The notes under the pieces: generated by a model
Databases searched by the model: none
What the model was told of the DNA's origin: nothing
What the model saw: only the letters and a program-made list of their open reading frames with translations
Program-made: the position numbers and the translations under genes
Shown: one piece after another, positions 26,137 through 34,672 of the stretch
Numbering within the stretch: the first letter of the stretch is position 1
Layout of the letters: the number at the start of each line of letters is the position of its first letter
Source of the DNA: Chromatiales bacterium
GTDB lineage: Bacteria > Pseudomonadota > Gammaproteobacteria > Xanthomonadales > SZUA-36
Length of the DNA: 36,278 nucleotides
Direction: 5' to 3'
NCBI GenBank assembly: GCA_024640025.1
Contig: JAHEFT010000015.1
Coordinates: forward strand, 1 to 36,278

Positions 26137-28719
26137 ATGGAAAATCACATGAGATTGCTCTTCAGTTTGGCATTGTTTTTACTTTCTTCCGGGCTCAGCG
26201 CACGGAGCGCTGGCGAATACCTGCCACAGGACGCCGATGCCGACCCCGGTGTTCCAACCCCCGAGTCCGTCCTGGGCTGGGACGTCGGGGACTGGCATGT
26301 AAGCCATGACAAGCTGGTGCAGTACATGCAGACACTGGCTGCTTCCTCTCCCCGGGTATCGGTCAAGGTAATTGGCTACACCTACGAACGCAGGCCATTG
26401 CTGCAACTGGCTATCACCAGCGCAGAAAACCAAAAAAACCTGGAGTCCCTGCGCCAGCAACACCTCGGTGGTGAAGGACCGCTGGTGGTTTGGTTGGGTT
26501 ACAGCGTTCACGGCGACGAACCAAGCGGCAGTAACGCATCCATGCTGGCGGCCTACTACCTGGCCTCGTCCCGCTCAGCCTACGTCCAGGAATTACTTGA
26601 GGGCAGTGTGGTGCTGATTGATCCGAGCATCAATCCGGACGGTCTGAACCGGTTCGCCAGTTGGGTGAACAGCAACGCCGGTAAAGCCCCCGTTGCTGAC
26701 CCGGTGAGCCGCCAGCATGTACAGACATGGCCGGATGGCAGAACCAATCATTACCTGTTTGACCTGAATCGGGACTGGCTGCCCCTGGTTCACCCCGAAT
26801 CCAGGGCGCGGGTTGTCGAGTACCACCGCTGGCTGCCACACGTTCTCACCGACCACCACGAGCAAGACAGGTTCCCGGGTTTTTTCTTCCAGCCGGGTGT
26901 GCCGTCACGGCAGAATCCGTTGACGCCCGGTGAGAACCTCGAGCTGACACGGGCCCTGGCGCAATATCACTCCGCGGCCATGGATCGCGCCGGTCAGCCC
27001 TATTTCACAGAGGATGCCTACGACGACTACTATTTCGGCAAGGGTTCCACCTACCCGGACATCAATGGCAGCATCGGCATTCTTTTTGAACAAAAGGCGG
27101 TTCTTGGACAGGAAATCGAGACCAGTAACGGTATTGAGACTTTTCAGATGGCGATTGCCAATCACTTGAGAATGTCCCTGTCGTCACTGGAAGGCTCCTG
27201 GGCCATGCGCGGCCGGCTGAAGGAATACCAGAAAGGATTCCATGATGACATGGCACGACGGGCGGCCAGCCGGAATTTCAAGGCTTGGATCATCGACGAT
27301 GACAGCGACCCCGCCCGGGCCAGGGCACTTCTTGATGTATTCGATTTGCATGGGGTCGAATACCGGCCACTGGGTGAAACGGTCCGGTCTGACTCCGGTG
27401 AATTTTCACCAGGACACGCCTGGATCGTTCCGGTCAAACAGCGGCAGTTTGGGCTGGCAGAGGCCATGCTGGAACAACGGACCCGCTTTCAGGACAACAC
27501 GTTCTACGACGTATCAGCCTGGACCCTGCCTCTCGCCTACAACCTGCCGTTTGCAACCGTGAGTCGGGTTCCGGACAGCGCCAGCGTGAGCGGATCCAGC
27601 AGGGGACTGCCGCCCGACGCCAGCGCAGCCGCCTGGGCCATACCCTGGAATCAACTGGAAGCCCCGGCGCTTTTGCAAAGCCTGTTGTCGGCCGGTCTGA
27701 GGGTCCGGGCCGCAGCCAAAGCTTTTTCAGCCCAGTCCAGCAGCGGACTTGTTTCATTCGGACCGGGAGCTCTGGTCATTCAATCCGGAATTCAGACTGC
27801 CGATGCCAGGCAAAAGGGCCTTGAGCTCCTGAACGCCAGGGCACTGGCCGGCATGGACATCTACAATCTTCCCGGCACCTTGACCGCCATGGGGCCGGAT
27901 CTGGGGTCCAAACACTTTGAACTCATCAAGCCCGTCAATCCACTGATTATCGGCGGCGAAGGCGCCTCAGCCTATGGCGTTGGTGAGTTGTGGTTCCTGC
28001 TGGACCAGCGCCTCAACATCGCCACGACCATGATTGAGCAGCAGCGGCTGGGCGAAATTGACCTCTGGGACTACACCCATCTGCTGTTAGCCGACGGGCA
28101 ATACGACTCTTTGAACGATGGCATGAAATCAATGGTAGCCCGGTGGATCACGGACGGCGGAGTGCTGGTTGCGATCGGTCAGGCGGCCAATTGGGCAGAA
28201 AGCCTTTGCTTTGCAGCCCCGCCGGAGCTTTGCATAGCCCAGGCAGCTGAACCTTCAGACACGACACCGGCCGCGCCCCGCGACTATTCCGATTTCGCAG
28301 CAGACCAGGCTGATCAGGTGATTGGTGGAGCTATCGTGGCCGCGGTGCTTGACCTGAGCCACCCGATCGCGTTCGGCTACAACAGGATGGAACTGCCGCT
28401 ATTCCGGCGCGGCACGACGACGCTCACTCCCAGCGACAATGCTTATTCGACACCGGTCCGTTATACCAGCGACCCCCTGATGGCTGGCTTCGTCGGTGAA
28501 AAGAGGCTGGCCGAATTCGCCGGGCAGCCTGCCGTCATCGCCGAGAAGTACGGCAGTGGCCTGGTGGTCCGGTTTGCGAATACGCCTTTGTTCAGGGGAT
28601 TCTGGCGCGGAACAGAAAAAATGTTCATCAACGCCCTGTATTTCGGGCCGATGGTCGAATCAACCCAGCTTCCCGAGGTTGCCACACAGCCAAAGCCTGG
28701 GGCGCCCCGCCAGCAGTGA
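26137..28719 (+). CDS. Secreted M14 family zinc carboxypeptidase-like metalloprotein
   Basis: 860 residues. The signal peptide core is RLLFSLALFLLSSGLSARSA; the inner ATG 26149 gives a more typical N-terminus than ATG 26137, but neither has a strong ribosome binding site. The M14 catalytic domain (about 50-340) keeps the zinc ligands His125 and Glu128 in HGDE, a third ligand His in TDHHEQD (240-241), the substrate-binding NPDGLNR and DLNRDW, and catalytic Glu318 in GILFEQK. The C-terminal half contains a glutamine-amidotransferase-like fold region with LIIGGEGASAYGVGELWFLL, as in other large M14 exoproteins. It likely trims peptides outside the cytoplasm; substrate unknown. The next gene starts one base after its stop. 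Confidence 0.93.
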   Translation: MENHMRLLFSLALFLLSSGLSARSAGEYLPQDADADPGVPTPESVLGWDVGDWHVSHDKLVQYMQTLAASSPRVSVKVIGYTYERRPLLQLAITSAENQKNLESLRQQHLGGEGPLVVWLGYSVHGDEPSGSNASMLAAYYLASSRSAYVQELLEGSVVLIDPSINPDGLNRFASWVNSNAGKAPVADPVSRQHVQTWPDGRTNHYLFDLNRDWLPLVHPESRARVVEYHRWLPHVLTDHHEQDRFPGFFFQPGVPSRQNPLTPGENLELTRALAQYHSAAMDRAGQPYFTEDAYDDYYFGKGSTYPDINGSIGILFEQKAVLGQEIETSNGIETFQMAIANHLRMSLSSLEGSWAMRGRLKEYQKGFHDDMARRAASRNFKAWIIDDDSDPARARALLDVFDLHGVEYRPLGETVRSDSGEFSPGHAWIVPVKQRQFGLAEAMLEQRTRFQDNTFYDVSAWTLPLAYNLPFATVSRVPDSASVSGSSRGLPPDASAAAWAIPWNQLEAPALLQSLLSAGLRVRAAAKAFSAQSSSGLVSFGPGALVIQSGIQTADARQKGLELLNARALAGMDIYNLPGTLTAMGPDLGSKHFELIKPVNPLIIGGEGASAYGVGELWFLLDQRLNIATTMIEQQRLGEIDLWDYTHLLLADGQYDSLNDGMKSMVARWITDGGVLVAIGQAANWAESLCFAAPPELCIAQAAEPSDTTPAAPRDYSDFAADQADQVIGGAIVAAVLDLSHPIAFGYNRMELPLFRRGTTTLTPSDNAYSTPVRYTSDPLMAGFVGEKRLAEFAGQPAVIAEKYGSGLVVRFANTPLFRGFWRGTEKMFINALYFGPMVESTQLPEVATQPKPGAPRQQ

Positions 28720-28720
28720 C

Positions 28721-29818
28721 ATGACGCCGTATGCAAACCTGAGCAGACTGTTCATCAGCGTCCTGATACTGGTAATCCTGTTGATGGGCGCAGCTAGGCT
28801 AGCCCGGCCGGCCGAAGACGGGACATTGCCGCAACCCGCGACCCCGAAGTCCAGCCTGCTTTCTGAAAGCATGCTGTATTGCCTGGGTCTCGCCCACGGT
28901 GCGCTGGGTAATTTTGAGGCATCCCGGGACTATTTTTCGCGCATCCGGGAGTCCAATCCATCCAGTCCGTTGGCCCATTCACCCGTCGCCCTGACCCATG
29001 TAGCTGAAGGTCAGCTGGACCTGGCCCTGTACTGGATGAGTGAAGCCCGGGCTGGTGACCCGGGGGACCTGGATAACAGCGGCTGGATGCTTCTTCTGTA
29101 TGACAGCCTGGAAGCCCACAATTCATCGGCGCAATGGTCACAATGGCTGAGCAACCGGATTACGAATCAATCCATGCCAATAGCGGCGCAGGCCGGCCAC
29201 CAGTACCTGGCGGGCAACTTTGATCTTGCCCTTCAATACAGTAATCTTGCCCTGAACCTTGACCTGCCCCGCCGCTGGAGTTCCGATGCGATTTTCATGC
29301 GCATCAAGCGGGACGAAGCACTGGCAAACGGCGACCCTGAAAAAGGGATCAGGGTATTTTCAGACCACCATCGCGAACTCTTCCAGGAACAACCTGAAAT
29401 CACGCCCGAAAACATCACCCAGGCTACGGATCTCGCCTTGTTGTTGAAAATATCGGGGCAATCGAATGAAGCCAGGCGCTTGCTCGATGCTGTACTGACT
29501 GCCTATAACCGGCCTTTTGTTGCCGGCGGTCTCCTGCGCGCTGACTTAATGCCGGTCCGGGCGGAAGCACTAGCCATCCTCGGCAATGAATCCGAATCAC
29601 TGGCCGAACTCAGGCGGGTTATCGACACCGGCTGGCGGGTTCACTGGCGCATGAAGACCGATCTCAATCCAAATTTCAACGGTGTAAGGCATTCCGCAGA
29701 ATTCCAGGCCATGGTGGCGGAGCTCGAGGCAGACATGGCAAGGCAACGTTCCAGGCTTCAGGATTTGGCGGTAAAAGGTGTGTTTGACCCTGCGCCCCTG
29801 CCCAATGCCGTACTTTAG
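28721..29818 (+). CDS. Membrane-anchored TPR protein, short relative of the TolB-like/TPR family
   Basis: 365 residues from ATG 28721, one base after the M14 stop; a reading from 28496 inside the M14 gene is rejected. One hydrophobic segment (LFISVLILVILLMGAARLA, about 10-28) is a signal anchor or signal peptide. Helical TPR-like repeats follow: LGLAHGALGNFEASRDYF, AEGQLDLALYWMSEA, YLAGNFDLALQYSNLAL and SGQSNEARRLLDAVL. The end (GWRVHWRMKTDLNPNF then FQAMVAELEADMARQRSRL) resembles the C-terminus of COG5616-type proteins, whose N-terminal membrane and FlgO/TolB domains are missing here. It may partner the peptidase; function unknown. Confidence 0.8.
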   Translation: MTPYANLSRLFISVLILVILLMGAARLARPAEDGTLPQPATPKSSLLSESMLYCLGLAHGALGNFEASRDYFSRIRESNPSSPLAHSPVALTHVAEGQLDLALYWMSEARAGDPGDLDNSGWMLLLYDSLEAHNSSAQWSQWLSNRITNQSMPIAAQAGHQYLAGNFDLALQYSNLALNLDLPRRWSSDAIFMRIKRDEALANGDPEKGIRVFSDHHRELFQEQPEITPENITQATDLALLLKISGQSNEARRLLDAVLTAYNRPFVAGGLLRADLMPVRAEALAILGNESESLAELRRVIDTGWRVHWRMKTDLNPNFNGVRHSAEFQAMVAELEADMARQRSRLQDLAVKGVFDPAPLPNAVL

Positions 29819-29834
29819 TCAATCTTTCCGGGAA

Positions 29835-29843
29835 TGTTATGAT
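29835..29843 (+). promoter_or_regulatory. Possible extended -10 promoter before the first TolB-like gene
   Basis: TGTTATGAT fits the extended -10 form TGnTATAAT with one mismatch. No -35 is clear, which extended -10 promoters tolerate. It would start transcription about 40 bases before ATG 29894. Confidence 0.35.
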
Positions 29844-29893
29844 CTGCCCCTGCAGCCGAAAGGGTCGGGGAATTAAAATTAAAAGGATTGGAA

Positions 29894-31774
29894 ATGTCCG
29901 GGCTGTTTGATGAACTGAAACGAAGGAACGTATTCAGGGTTGGCATCGCTTACCTGGTGACGAGCTGGCTGCTTTTGCAGATCATCGACGTCATCGGGCC
30001 TATCCTGCAGTTTTCGGATGATGTCGCCAGGTATGTCCTGTTTTTGGTGGCCATAGGTTTCATCCCTGTACTTATCATTGCCTGGGCCTTTGAGCTGACG
30101 CCTGATGGCGTGAAACGGGAAAGTGCAGTCGATCGTTCGCGCTCCATTGCTCCCAGAACCGGGCGGAAGCTCGATCGGGCCATCATCGTGATCCTGGTGA
30201 TTGCAGTCGGCTTCCTGCTGTTCGACAAGATGTTGGTGAATGATGACGGGCTGCAGCCGGTTTCGTCGAATCCAGCCGCATTCGACCAGGGAACGCCGTT
30301 GCTTCCTGCGCCGGTTGCCGAACAACGCAAGTCCGTCGCAGTGCTCCCTTTCGTCGCGATGAGCAACGGGCCGGACGACGATTATTTTTCTGACGGGCTG
30401 ACCGAGGAGATCATCAACTCGCTGGCGCAGTTGCCTGATCTCCTGGTGACCGCGCGCACTTCTGCATTCCATTTTAAGGGCCAGAATATATCGATCGAGG
30501 ACATTGCCCGGCAACTGGGCGTGGCCCATGTCGTGGAAGGGTCAGTGCGGCGCGCCGGCGAACAACTGCGCATCACCGCCCAGTTGATACGTGCCGAAGA
30601 CGGCTTTCATCTGTGGTCTGAAACTTATGACCGGCGAACCGAAGACACCTTCGCTGTCCAGGAAGACATTGCAGAAAAAATCGCTCTGGCCCTGGACGTG
30701 GTTCTCGATGACGAGCTTCGAGGCAGAATGCGTCGCGTCGGGATTGGAGATGTGGAAGCGTTTACCGAGTACCAAAAAGGATGGGCATTTTTTGAGCGCG
30801 CACATGGTGCTGACAACCTCATCAGCCTGTTACGGCAAGGCAATTCGCATTTTGAGCAAGCGGTACGTTTTGCACCTGATTTTCCAGATGCCTACTTGCA
30901 TATATCGGATCTATACAGCCATATCCTGTTGAGCCAGGCGAATGGTGAACTGGATGGGACCATCACCGAAAGCGATATACAAAACGCGCCTGAAAATTTG
31001 CGCCGCAATTATGACCTGGTGGTCCGCTACGCGAAAAATGATGGAGAGCGATTATCAGCGGAACATGACCGTGCGCTGGTTTTGGGAAACTGGAACGGCC
31101 TTTCCGCCCTGACCGATCGCGCTCTGTCTACCCCCGGCTGCGATGCTGGATACTGGATACAACTGACCAGTGCGGCTTTTGGAAAATCCCGCAATTTGCT
31201 GGATGCGTTTGCCCGCGTCGCAGCCTGCGACCCGCTCTCCGTCCGATCCTGGGTTCACATGATGGGCGCCAGCCTTTGGCTTGGTGATCTGCCCCTGGCG
31301 CTGGCTACCGCTGAAAAAGCAATGAACTCAGTGCAAGGCGAATGGTTGACCCGAACTTACATCCTGGCGCTCGCAAGGGGCGGTCGCGTGGCCGAAGCGG
31401 ATAAGATGACCAGCACGCATTTACGTTCCGACAGCGAACAGCTGATCGCAAAATTCATGGTTGCAGCAGTCGTAGGTGATGCAGACAGGGCGTGGGACAA
31501 TCAGCAAGAGTATCTCGGGAAACATGGCCCAAATGACTATATTTCACTGGTGATGGAAGCAGCCCGCGGGAATCGGAACGAGGCTAACCGCCTGGCCGCG
31601 CTTATTGACGGCCGGCCTTTCGGGTACATGAGCCTGATGCAAGCCATCTATTGGTGCACCTGTGGCGCCCCTTTCGACCTGGAAGCGGCACCGGTTTTCG
31701 CATCAATGCTGTCGGGCTCTGGCTTGCCATGGCCGCCTTACAGCCCCCTGGCATTTCCTCTAAAGGACTGGTGA
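29894..31774 (+). CDS. TolB-like (COG5616/FlgO-type) TPR membrane protein, copy 1
   Basis: 626 residues from ATG 29894 (AGGA 6 bases upstream; TTG 29888 is rejected because copy 2 begins at the same family position). The N-terminus MSGLFDELKRRNVFRVG is followed by hydrophobic segments at about 17-38, 46-66 and 95-112 and the signature AWAFELTPDGVKRES. A FlgO/TolB-N-like domain follows at about 145-270 (KSVAVLPFVAMS, DGLTEEIINSLAQLPDLLVTARTSAFHFKG, VEGSVRRAGEQLRITAQLI, ETYDRRTEDTFAVQEDIAEKI), then TPR-like helical repeats to the end. These proteins are numerous in some marine gammaproteobacteria, often annotated as adenylate-cyclase-related, but no cyclase domain is present. Role unknown. Confidence 0.85.
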   Translation: MSGLFDELKRRNVFRVGIAYLVTSWLLLQIIDVIGPILQFSDDVARYVLFLVAIGFIPVLIIAWAFELTPDGVKRESAVDRSRSIAPRTGRKLDRAIIVILVIAVGFLLFDKMLVNDDGLQPVSSNPAAFDQGTPLLPAPVAEQRKSVAVLPFVAMSNGPDDDYFSDGLTEEIINSLAQLPDLLVTARTSAFHFKGQNISIEDIARQLGVAHVVEGSVRRAGEQLRITAQLIRAEDGFHLWSETYDRRTEDTFAVQEDIAEKIALALDVVLDDELRGRMRRVGIGDVEAFTEYQKGWAFFERAHGADNLISLLRQGNSHFEQAVRFAPDFPDAYLHISDLYSHILLSQANGELDGTITESDIQNAPENLRRNYDLVVRYAKNDGERLSAEHDRALVLGNWNGLSALTDRALSTPGCDAGYWIQLTSAAFGKSRNLLDAFARVAACDPLSVRSWVHMMGASLWLGDLPLALATAEKAMNSVQGEWLTRTYILALARGGRVAEADKMTSTHLRSDSEQLIAKFMVAAVVGDADRAWDNQQEYLGKHGPNDYISLVMEAARGNRNEANRLAALIDGRPFGYMSLMQAIYWCTCGAPFDLEAAPVFASMLSGSGLPWPPYSPLAFPLKDW

Positions 31775-31775
31775 C

Positions 31776-33644
31776 ATGAGCTTCTTCGAAGAACTGAAAA
31801 GAAGAAACGTCTTCAGGGTGGGAGTTGCCTATGCAGTTACGGCCTGGTTGATCCTGCAATTCACCGAAATCCTGATGGAAATCCTGGATCTGCCGGGATG
31901 GATTGGCAAATCCGTCCTGGTGCTGCTTGCTGTGGGGTTCGTCCTCGCACTGATTCTGGCCTGGGCTTTTGAGCTGACGCCTGAAGGTGTGAAAAAGGAA
32001 AGCGAAATCGACCGAAGCCAGTCGGTCACTGCTGAAACAGGCCGCAAGCTCAACCACGCCATCATCGTCCTGCTGGCGATTGGATTGGTTTACTTCATCT
32101 GGGAGTCCCGTTTCCGGGAGGTGGTCACGGAACCCGAAGTCACAGCGGTCGCTGCGGAAATAATCGCCGTTCCGGTCCCGCCAGACCCCGGTGCCTCCAG
32201 CATCCAGCCCCATTCCATCGCGGTGCTGCCTTTCGTGAACATGAGCGGGGACGCCGACAATGAATTCTTTTCCGACGGGGTCTCCGAGGAGATCCTGAAC
32301 GTTCTGGCGCGCATTCCTGAATTGAAAGTGGCTGCCCGTACTTCGGCTTTTGCCTTCAAGGGCACCACCAGCAACATCAGTGATATCGCCCGTGAACTCA
32401 AGGTGGCGAACATCCTCGAGGGCAGCGTGCGTAAATCGGGAAACCAGGTTCGCGTCACGGCCCAGTTGATCAAAGCGGACGACGGCTTCCACCTGTGGTC
32501 CGATACCTATGACCGCCAACTGGACAATATCTTCGCGATCCAGGATGAAATTGCCCAGGCCATTGCGGAGAACCTCAAGGTCACGCTAAAGCTGACGGCA
32601 GGTGAGTCAGGCAACCTCACCGGGACGAACAGCCTGGAAGCTTATGAGTACTACCTGCAGGGCATGGCGAAGTGGCACCTGCGCACGCCGGAGAACCTGT
32701 TCTCGGCGATCGGGGATTTTGATGAGGCGATCCGGATAGACCCGAATTTCGCCCGTGCCTATGCCGGTGCAGCACTGACCTGGGTGGTTATACCCGGCTA
32801 TGTCTCTTTTGACGAGAGGGATTCACAGAGAAAGACCGTTGAGTATGCCAACCGTGCGCTGCAACTGGACCCCGGTCTGGCGGAAGCCATGACGGCCCTT
32901 GGGCAAGTCGCAAGCGAACAATTGAATTTTAGCGAAGCGAGAACCTACTTCGAGCACTCGATCGAACTCAACCCGTCATTTGCCACCACTTACCAGTGGT
33001 ACGCCAGCGTACTTTCGAAATTTGGGGAACGGGAGCGCGCGCTTGAAAAATTCCAGCACGCCGAAGACCTGGACCCACGCTCCCGCATCATTGGTTATAA
33101 CCATGCGTGGGAATTAATGCGGGCGAGCAGGCTGAAAACGGCCCTCGAAAAAATAGTTTCCGTCCTGCAGTTTGCCCCCGATTTTCCGGATGCCCTGGAA
33201 ACAGCCATGCTGTTCAATCTGATCACCGGCAACTGTGACGCCGTCGCCACGTACGGCCACCGCCTCGCTGAATTACTCAACAAGGCTACGGACTCCACGA
33301 CTGTCTTCGTTGAGCTTTGCGAAGCCACCGACCCGGCATCACGCGCTGCCGTTGCCGCACGAGTCGTCGCCTGGCCTGAAATGTCCTTTGCTGAACCGGA
33401 AAGCCCCTCGTTAATCTACGATTACGAATTTGGAACCGCCATGATAGAACTGGGTGAGTTTGAATCCGCGCTCACATTGCTGGAACGAATGGCTACAAAT
33501 TCCCAGTCGCCAAATGCTGACGTGATGTGGTTCCGATCGATTACCACGCCAAATGGACGAAAGTTCAGTTGCGATCCGCGCGCCAGGGCGCTGTTTGACC
33601 TGGCGAATTTACCGCCCCGGTTACCACAATTGGCATGCCGGTGA
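31776..33644 (+). CDS. TolB-like (COG5616/FlgO-type) TPR membrane protein, copy 2
   Basis: 622 residues from ATG 31776, one base after the stop of copy 1 and with AGGA 8 bases upstream. Architecture is the same: MSFFEELKRRNVFRVGVAY, three hydrophobic segments (about 16-37, 44-65, 94-112), AWAFELTPEGVKKESEIDRS, the FlgO/TolB-N-like domain (SIAVLPFVNMSGDADNEFF, DGVSEEILNVLARIPELKVA), and TPRs such as AIGDFDEAIRIDPNFARAYA, TVEYANRALQLDPGLAEAM and ARTYFEHSIELNPSFATTY. The N-terminal halves of the copies are close while the TPR halves differ, as expected if the repeats bind different partners. Localisation is inner membrane by prediction; function unknown. Confidence 0.87.
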   Translation: MSFFEELKRRNVFRVGVAYAVTAWLILQFTEILMEILDLPGWIGKSVLVLLAVGFVLALILAWAFELTPEGVKKESEIDRSQSVTAETGRKLNHAIIVLLAIGLVYFIWESRFREVVTEPEVTAVAAEIIAVPVPPDPGASSIQPHSIAVLPFVNMSGDADNEFFSDGVSEEILNVLARIPELKVAARTSAFAFKGTTSNISDIARELKVANILEGSVRKSGNQVRVTAQLIKADDGFHLWSDTYDRQLDNIFAIQDEIAQAIAENLKVTLKLTAGESGNLTGTNSLEAYEYYLQGMAKWHLRTPENLFSAIGDFDEAIRIDPNFARAYAGAALTWVVIPGYVSFDERDSQRKTVEYANRALQLDPGLAEAMTALGQVASEQLNFSEARTYFEHSIELNPSFATTYQWYASVLSKFGERERALEKFQHAEDLDPRSRIIGYNHAWELMRASRLKTALEKIVSVLQFAPDFPDALETAMLFNLITGNCDAVATYGHRLAELLNKATDSTTVFVELCEATDPASRAAVAARVVAWPEMSFAEPESPSLIYDYEFGTAMIELGEFESALTLLERMATNSQSPNADVMWFRSITTPNGRKFSCDPRARALFDLANLPPRLPQLACR

Positions 33645-33684
33645 TTCGCTCCGGACGAAGAATTTCTGACCCGAGGTTTTATTA

Positions 33685-34566
33685 ATGAACTTAAACGTGA
33701 CATTTATCGGGCTCGGCGTGATGGGCTACCCGATGGCCGGGTATCTCGCCAAAGCCGGCCACCAGGTTACCGTGTACAACAGGACTTCGGCAAAAGCAGC
33801 GCAATGGGCGTCTGAATACACAGGCGCCGATGCCCCCACACCAGCAGCGGCAGCTGAAGGCTCTGATTTCGTTTTTTGCTGCGTGGGTAACGACGACGAT
33901 CTGCGCTCGGTGACCCTGGGCCCCGACGGGGCCTTCAAACGTATGCAACCAGGCGCCGTATTCGTGGACCACACCACCACGTCGGCGGAAGTGGCGCGCG
34001 AACTGCACGCCGAGGCTGCCCGGCTGGGTTTTTCGTTCGTTGATGCACCGGTGTCCGGCGGCCAGGCGGGCGCCGAGAACGGTCAGCTGACCGTGATGAT
34101 CGGCGGCGATGAAGAAGCGGTTGCCAGGGCCGCCCCCCTTATCGATTGCTATGCCCGCATGCAGGCTCGCCTGGGGGATTCGGGATCAGGCCAACTGGCC
34201 AAGATGGTCAACCAGATCTGCATCGCCGGGCTGGTCCAGGGTTTGTCTGAAGCCCTTCACTTTGCCGGCCGTGCCGGCCTCGATGCCAAGGCTGTGGTTG
34301 AAGTGATTTCCAAGGGCGCCGCACAGTCCTGGCAGATGGACAATCGCGCCTCGACCATGATCGACGGCAAATTCGACTATGGTTTCGCGGTTGACTGGAT
34401 GCGCAAGGATCTTGGCTACGTGCTCGGTGAAGCTCGCAACAACGGTGCAAACCTGCCGGTTACCGCCCTGGTGGACCAGTTTTATTCGCGGGTCCAGGCC
34501 ATGGGTGGCGGGCGCTGGGATACTTCCAGCCTGATTATGCCGCTGCAAAAGTCCGGTAGCGACTGA
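33685..34566 (+). CDS. 3-hydroxyisobutyrate dehydrogenase-family NAD(P)-dependent oxidoreductase
   Basis: 293 residues. Rossmann loop FIGLGVMGYPMAGYL (Gly9, Gly11, Gly14), then NRT after the second strand, where Arg favours NADP(H). The family substrate motif DAPVSGGQAGAENGQLTVM and catalytic Lys in GSGQLAKMVNQ are present. Members include 3-hydroxyisobutyrate, tartronate semialdehyde, glyoxylate/succinic semialdehyde reductases and imine reductases; the substrate cannot be settled here. It stands 40 bases after the TolB-like pair and is followed by a separate lysR promoter. Confidence 0.92.
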   Translation: MNLNVTFIGLGVMGYPMAGYLAKAGHQVTVYNRTSAKAAQWASEYTGADAPTPAAAAEGSDFVFCCVGNDDDLRSVTLGPDGAFKRMQPGAVFVDHTTTSAEVARELHAEAARLGFSFVDAPVSGGQAGAENGQLTVMIGGDEEAVARAAPLIDCYARMQARLGDSGSGQLAKMVNQICIAGLVQGLSEALHFAGRAGLDAKAVVEVISKGAAQSWQMDNRASTMIDGKFDYGFAVDWMRKDLGYVLGEARNNGANLPVTALVDQFYSRVQAMGGGRWDTSSLIMPLQKSGSD

Positions 34567-34598
34567 CCCTGTCGCATTGTAATTACCCCCTGGAACAT

Positions 34599-34619
34599 GA
34601 CCTGCATCTTTGACAGGTC
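34599..34619 (+). promoter_or_regulatory. Candidate LysR-type operator over the lysR -35 box
   Basis: GACCTG-N9-CAGGTC is a perfect 6-base inverted repeat whose inner bases give T-N11-A (T34603, A34615), the classical LTTR box. It overlaps TTGACA of the promoter below, a position fit for autorepression. Confidence 0.55.
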
Positions 34620-34638
34620 GAATGGTAAATTATTTAAT
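34610..34638 (+). promoter_or_regulatory. Sigma-70 promoter of the lysR-type gene
   Basis: TTGACA (34610-34615), a 17-base spacer and TTTAAT (34633-34638) form a near-consensus promoter. The start would be near 34645, about 28 bases before TTG 34673. Confidence 0.72.
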
Positions 34639-34672
34639 ATAAGCCACGTTAATTCTCAAAAGTGGCCGGACA

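Noticed and set aside
28496-28720. Longer N-terminus of the short TPR protein
   Set aside because: It lies inside the M14 coding region; the hydrophobic anchor follows ATG 28721 directly after the M14 stop.
31602-32519. 305-codon minus-strand open frame opposite the TolB-like genes
   Set aside because: It spans two genes with clear family motifs, and its own translation shows no domain.
31776-33644. Adenylate cyclase annotation for the TolB-like proteins
   Set aside because: Such names are common for the family, but no class III cyclase catalytic domain is visible, only a membrane module, FlgO/TolB-like domain and TPRs.
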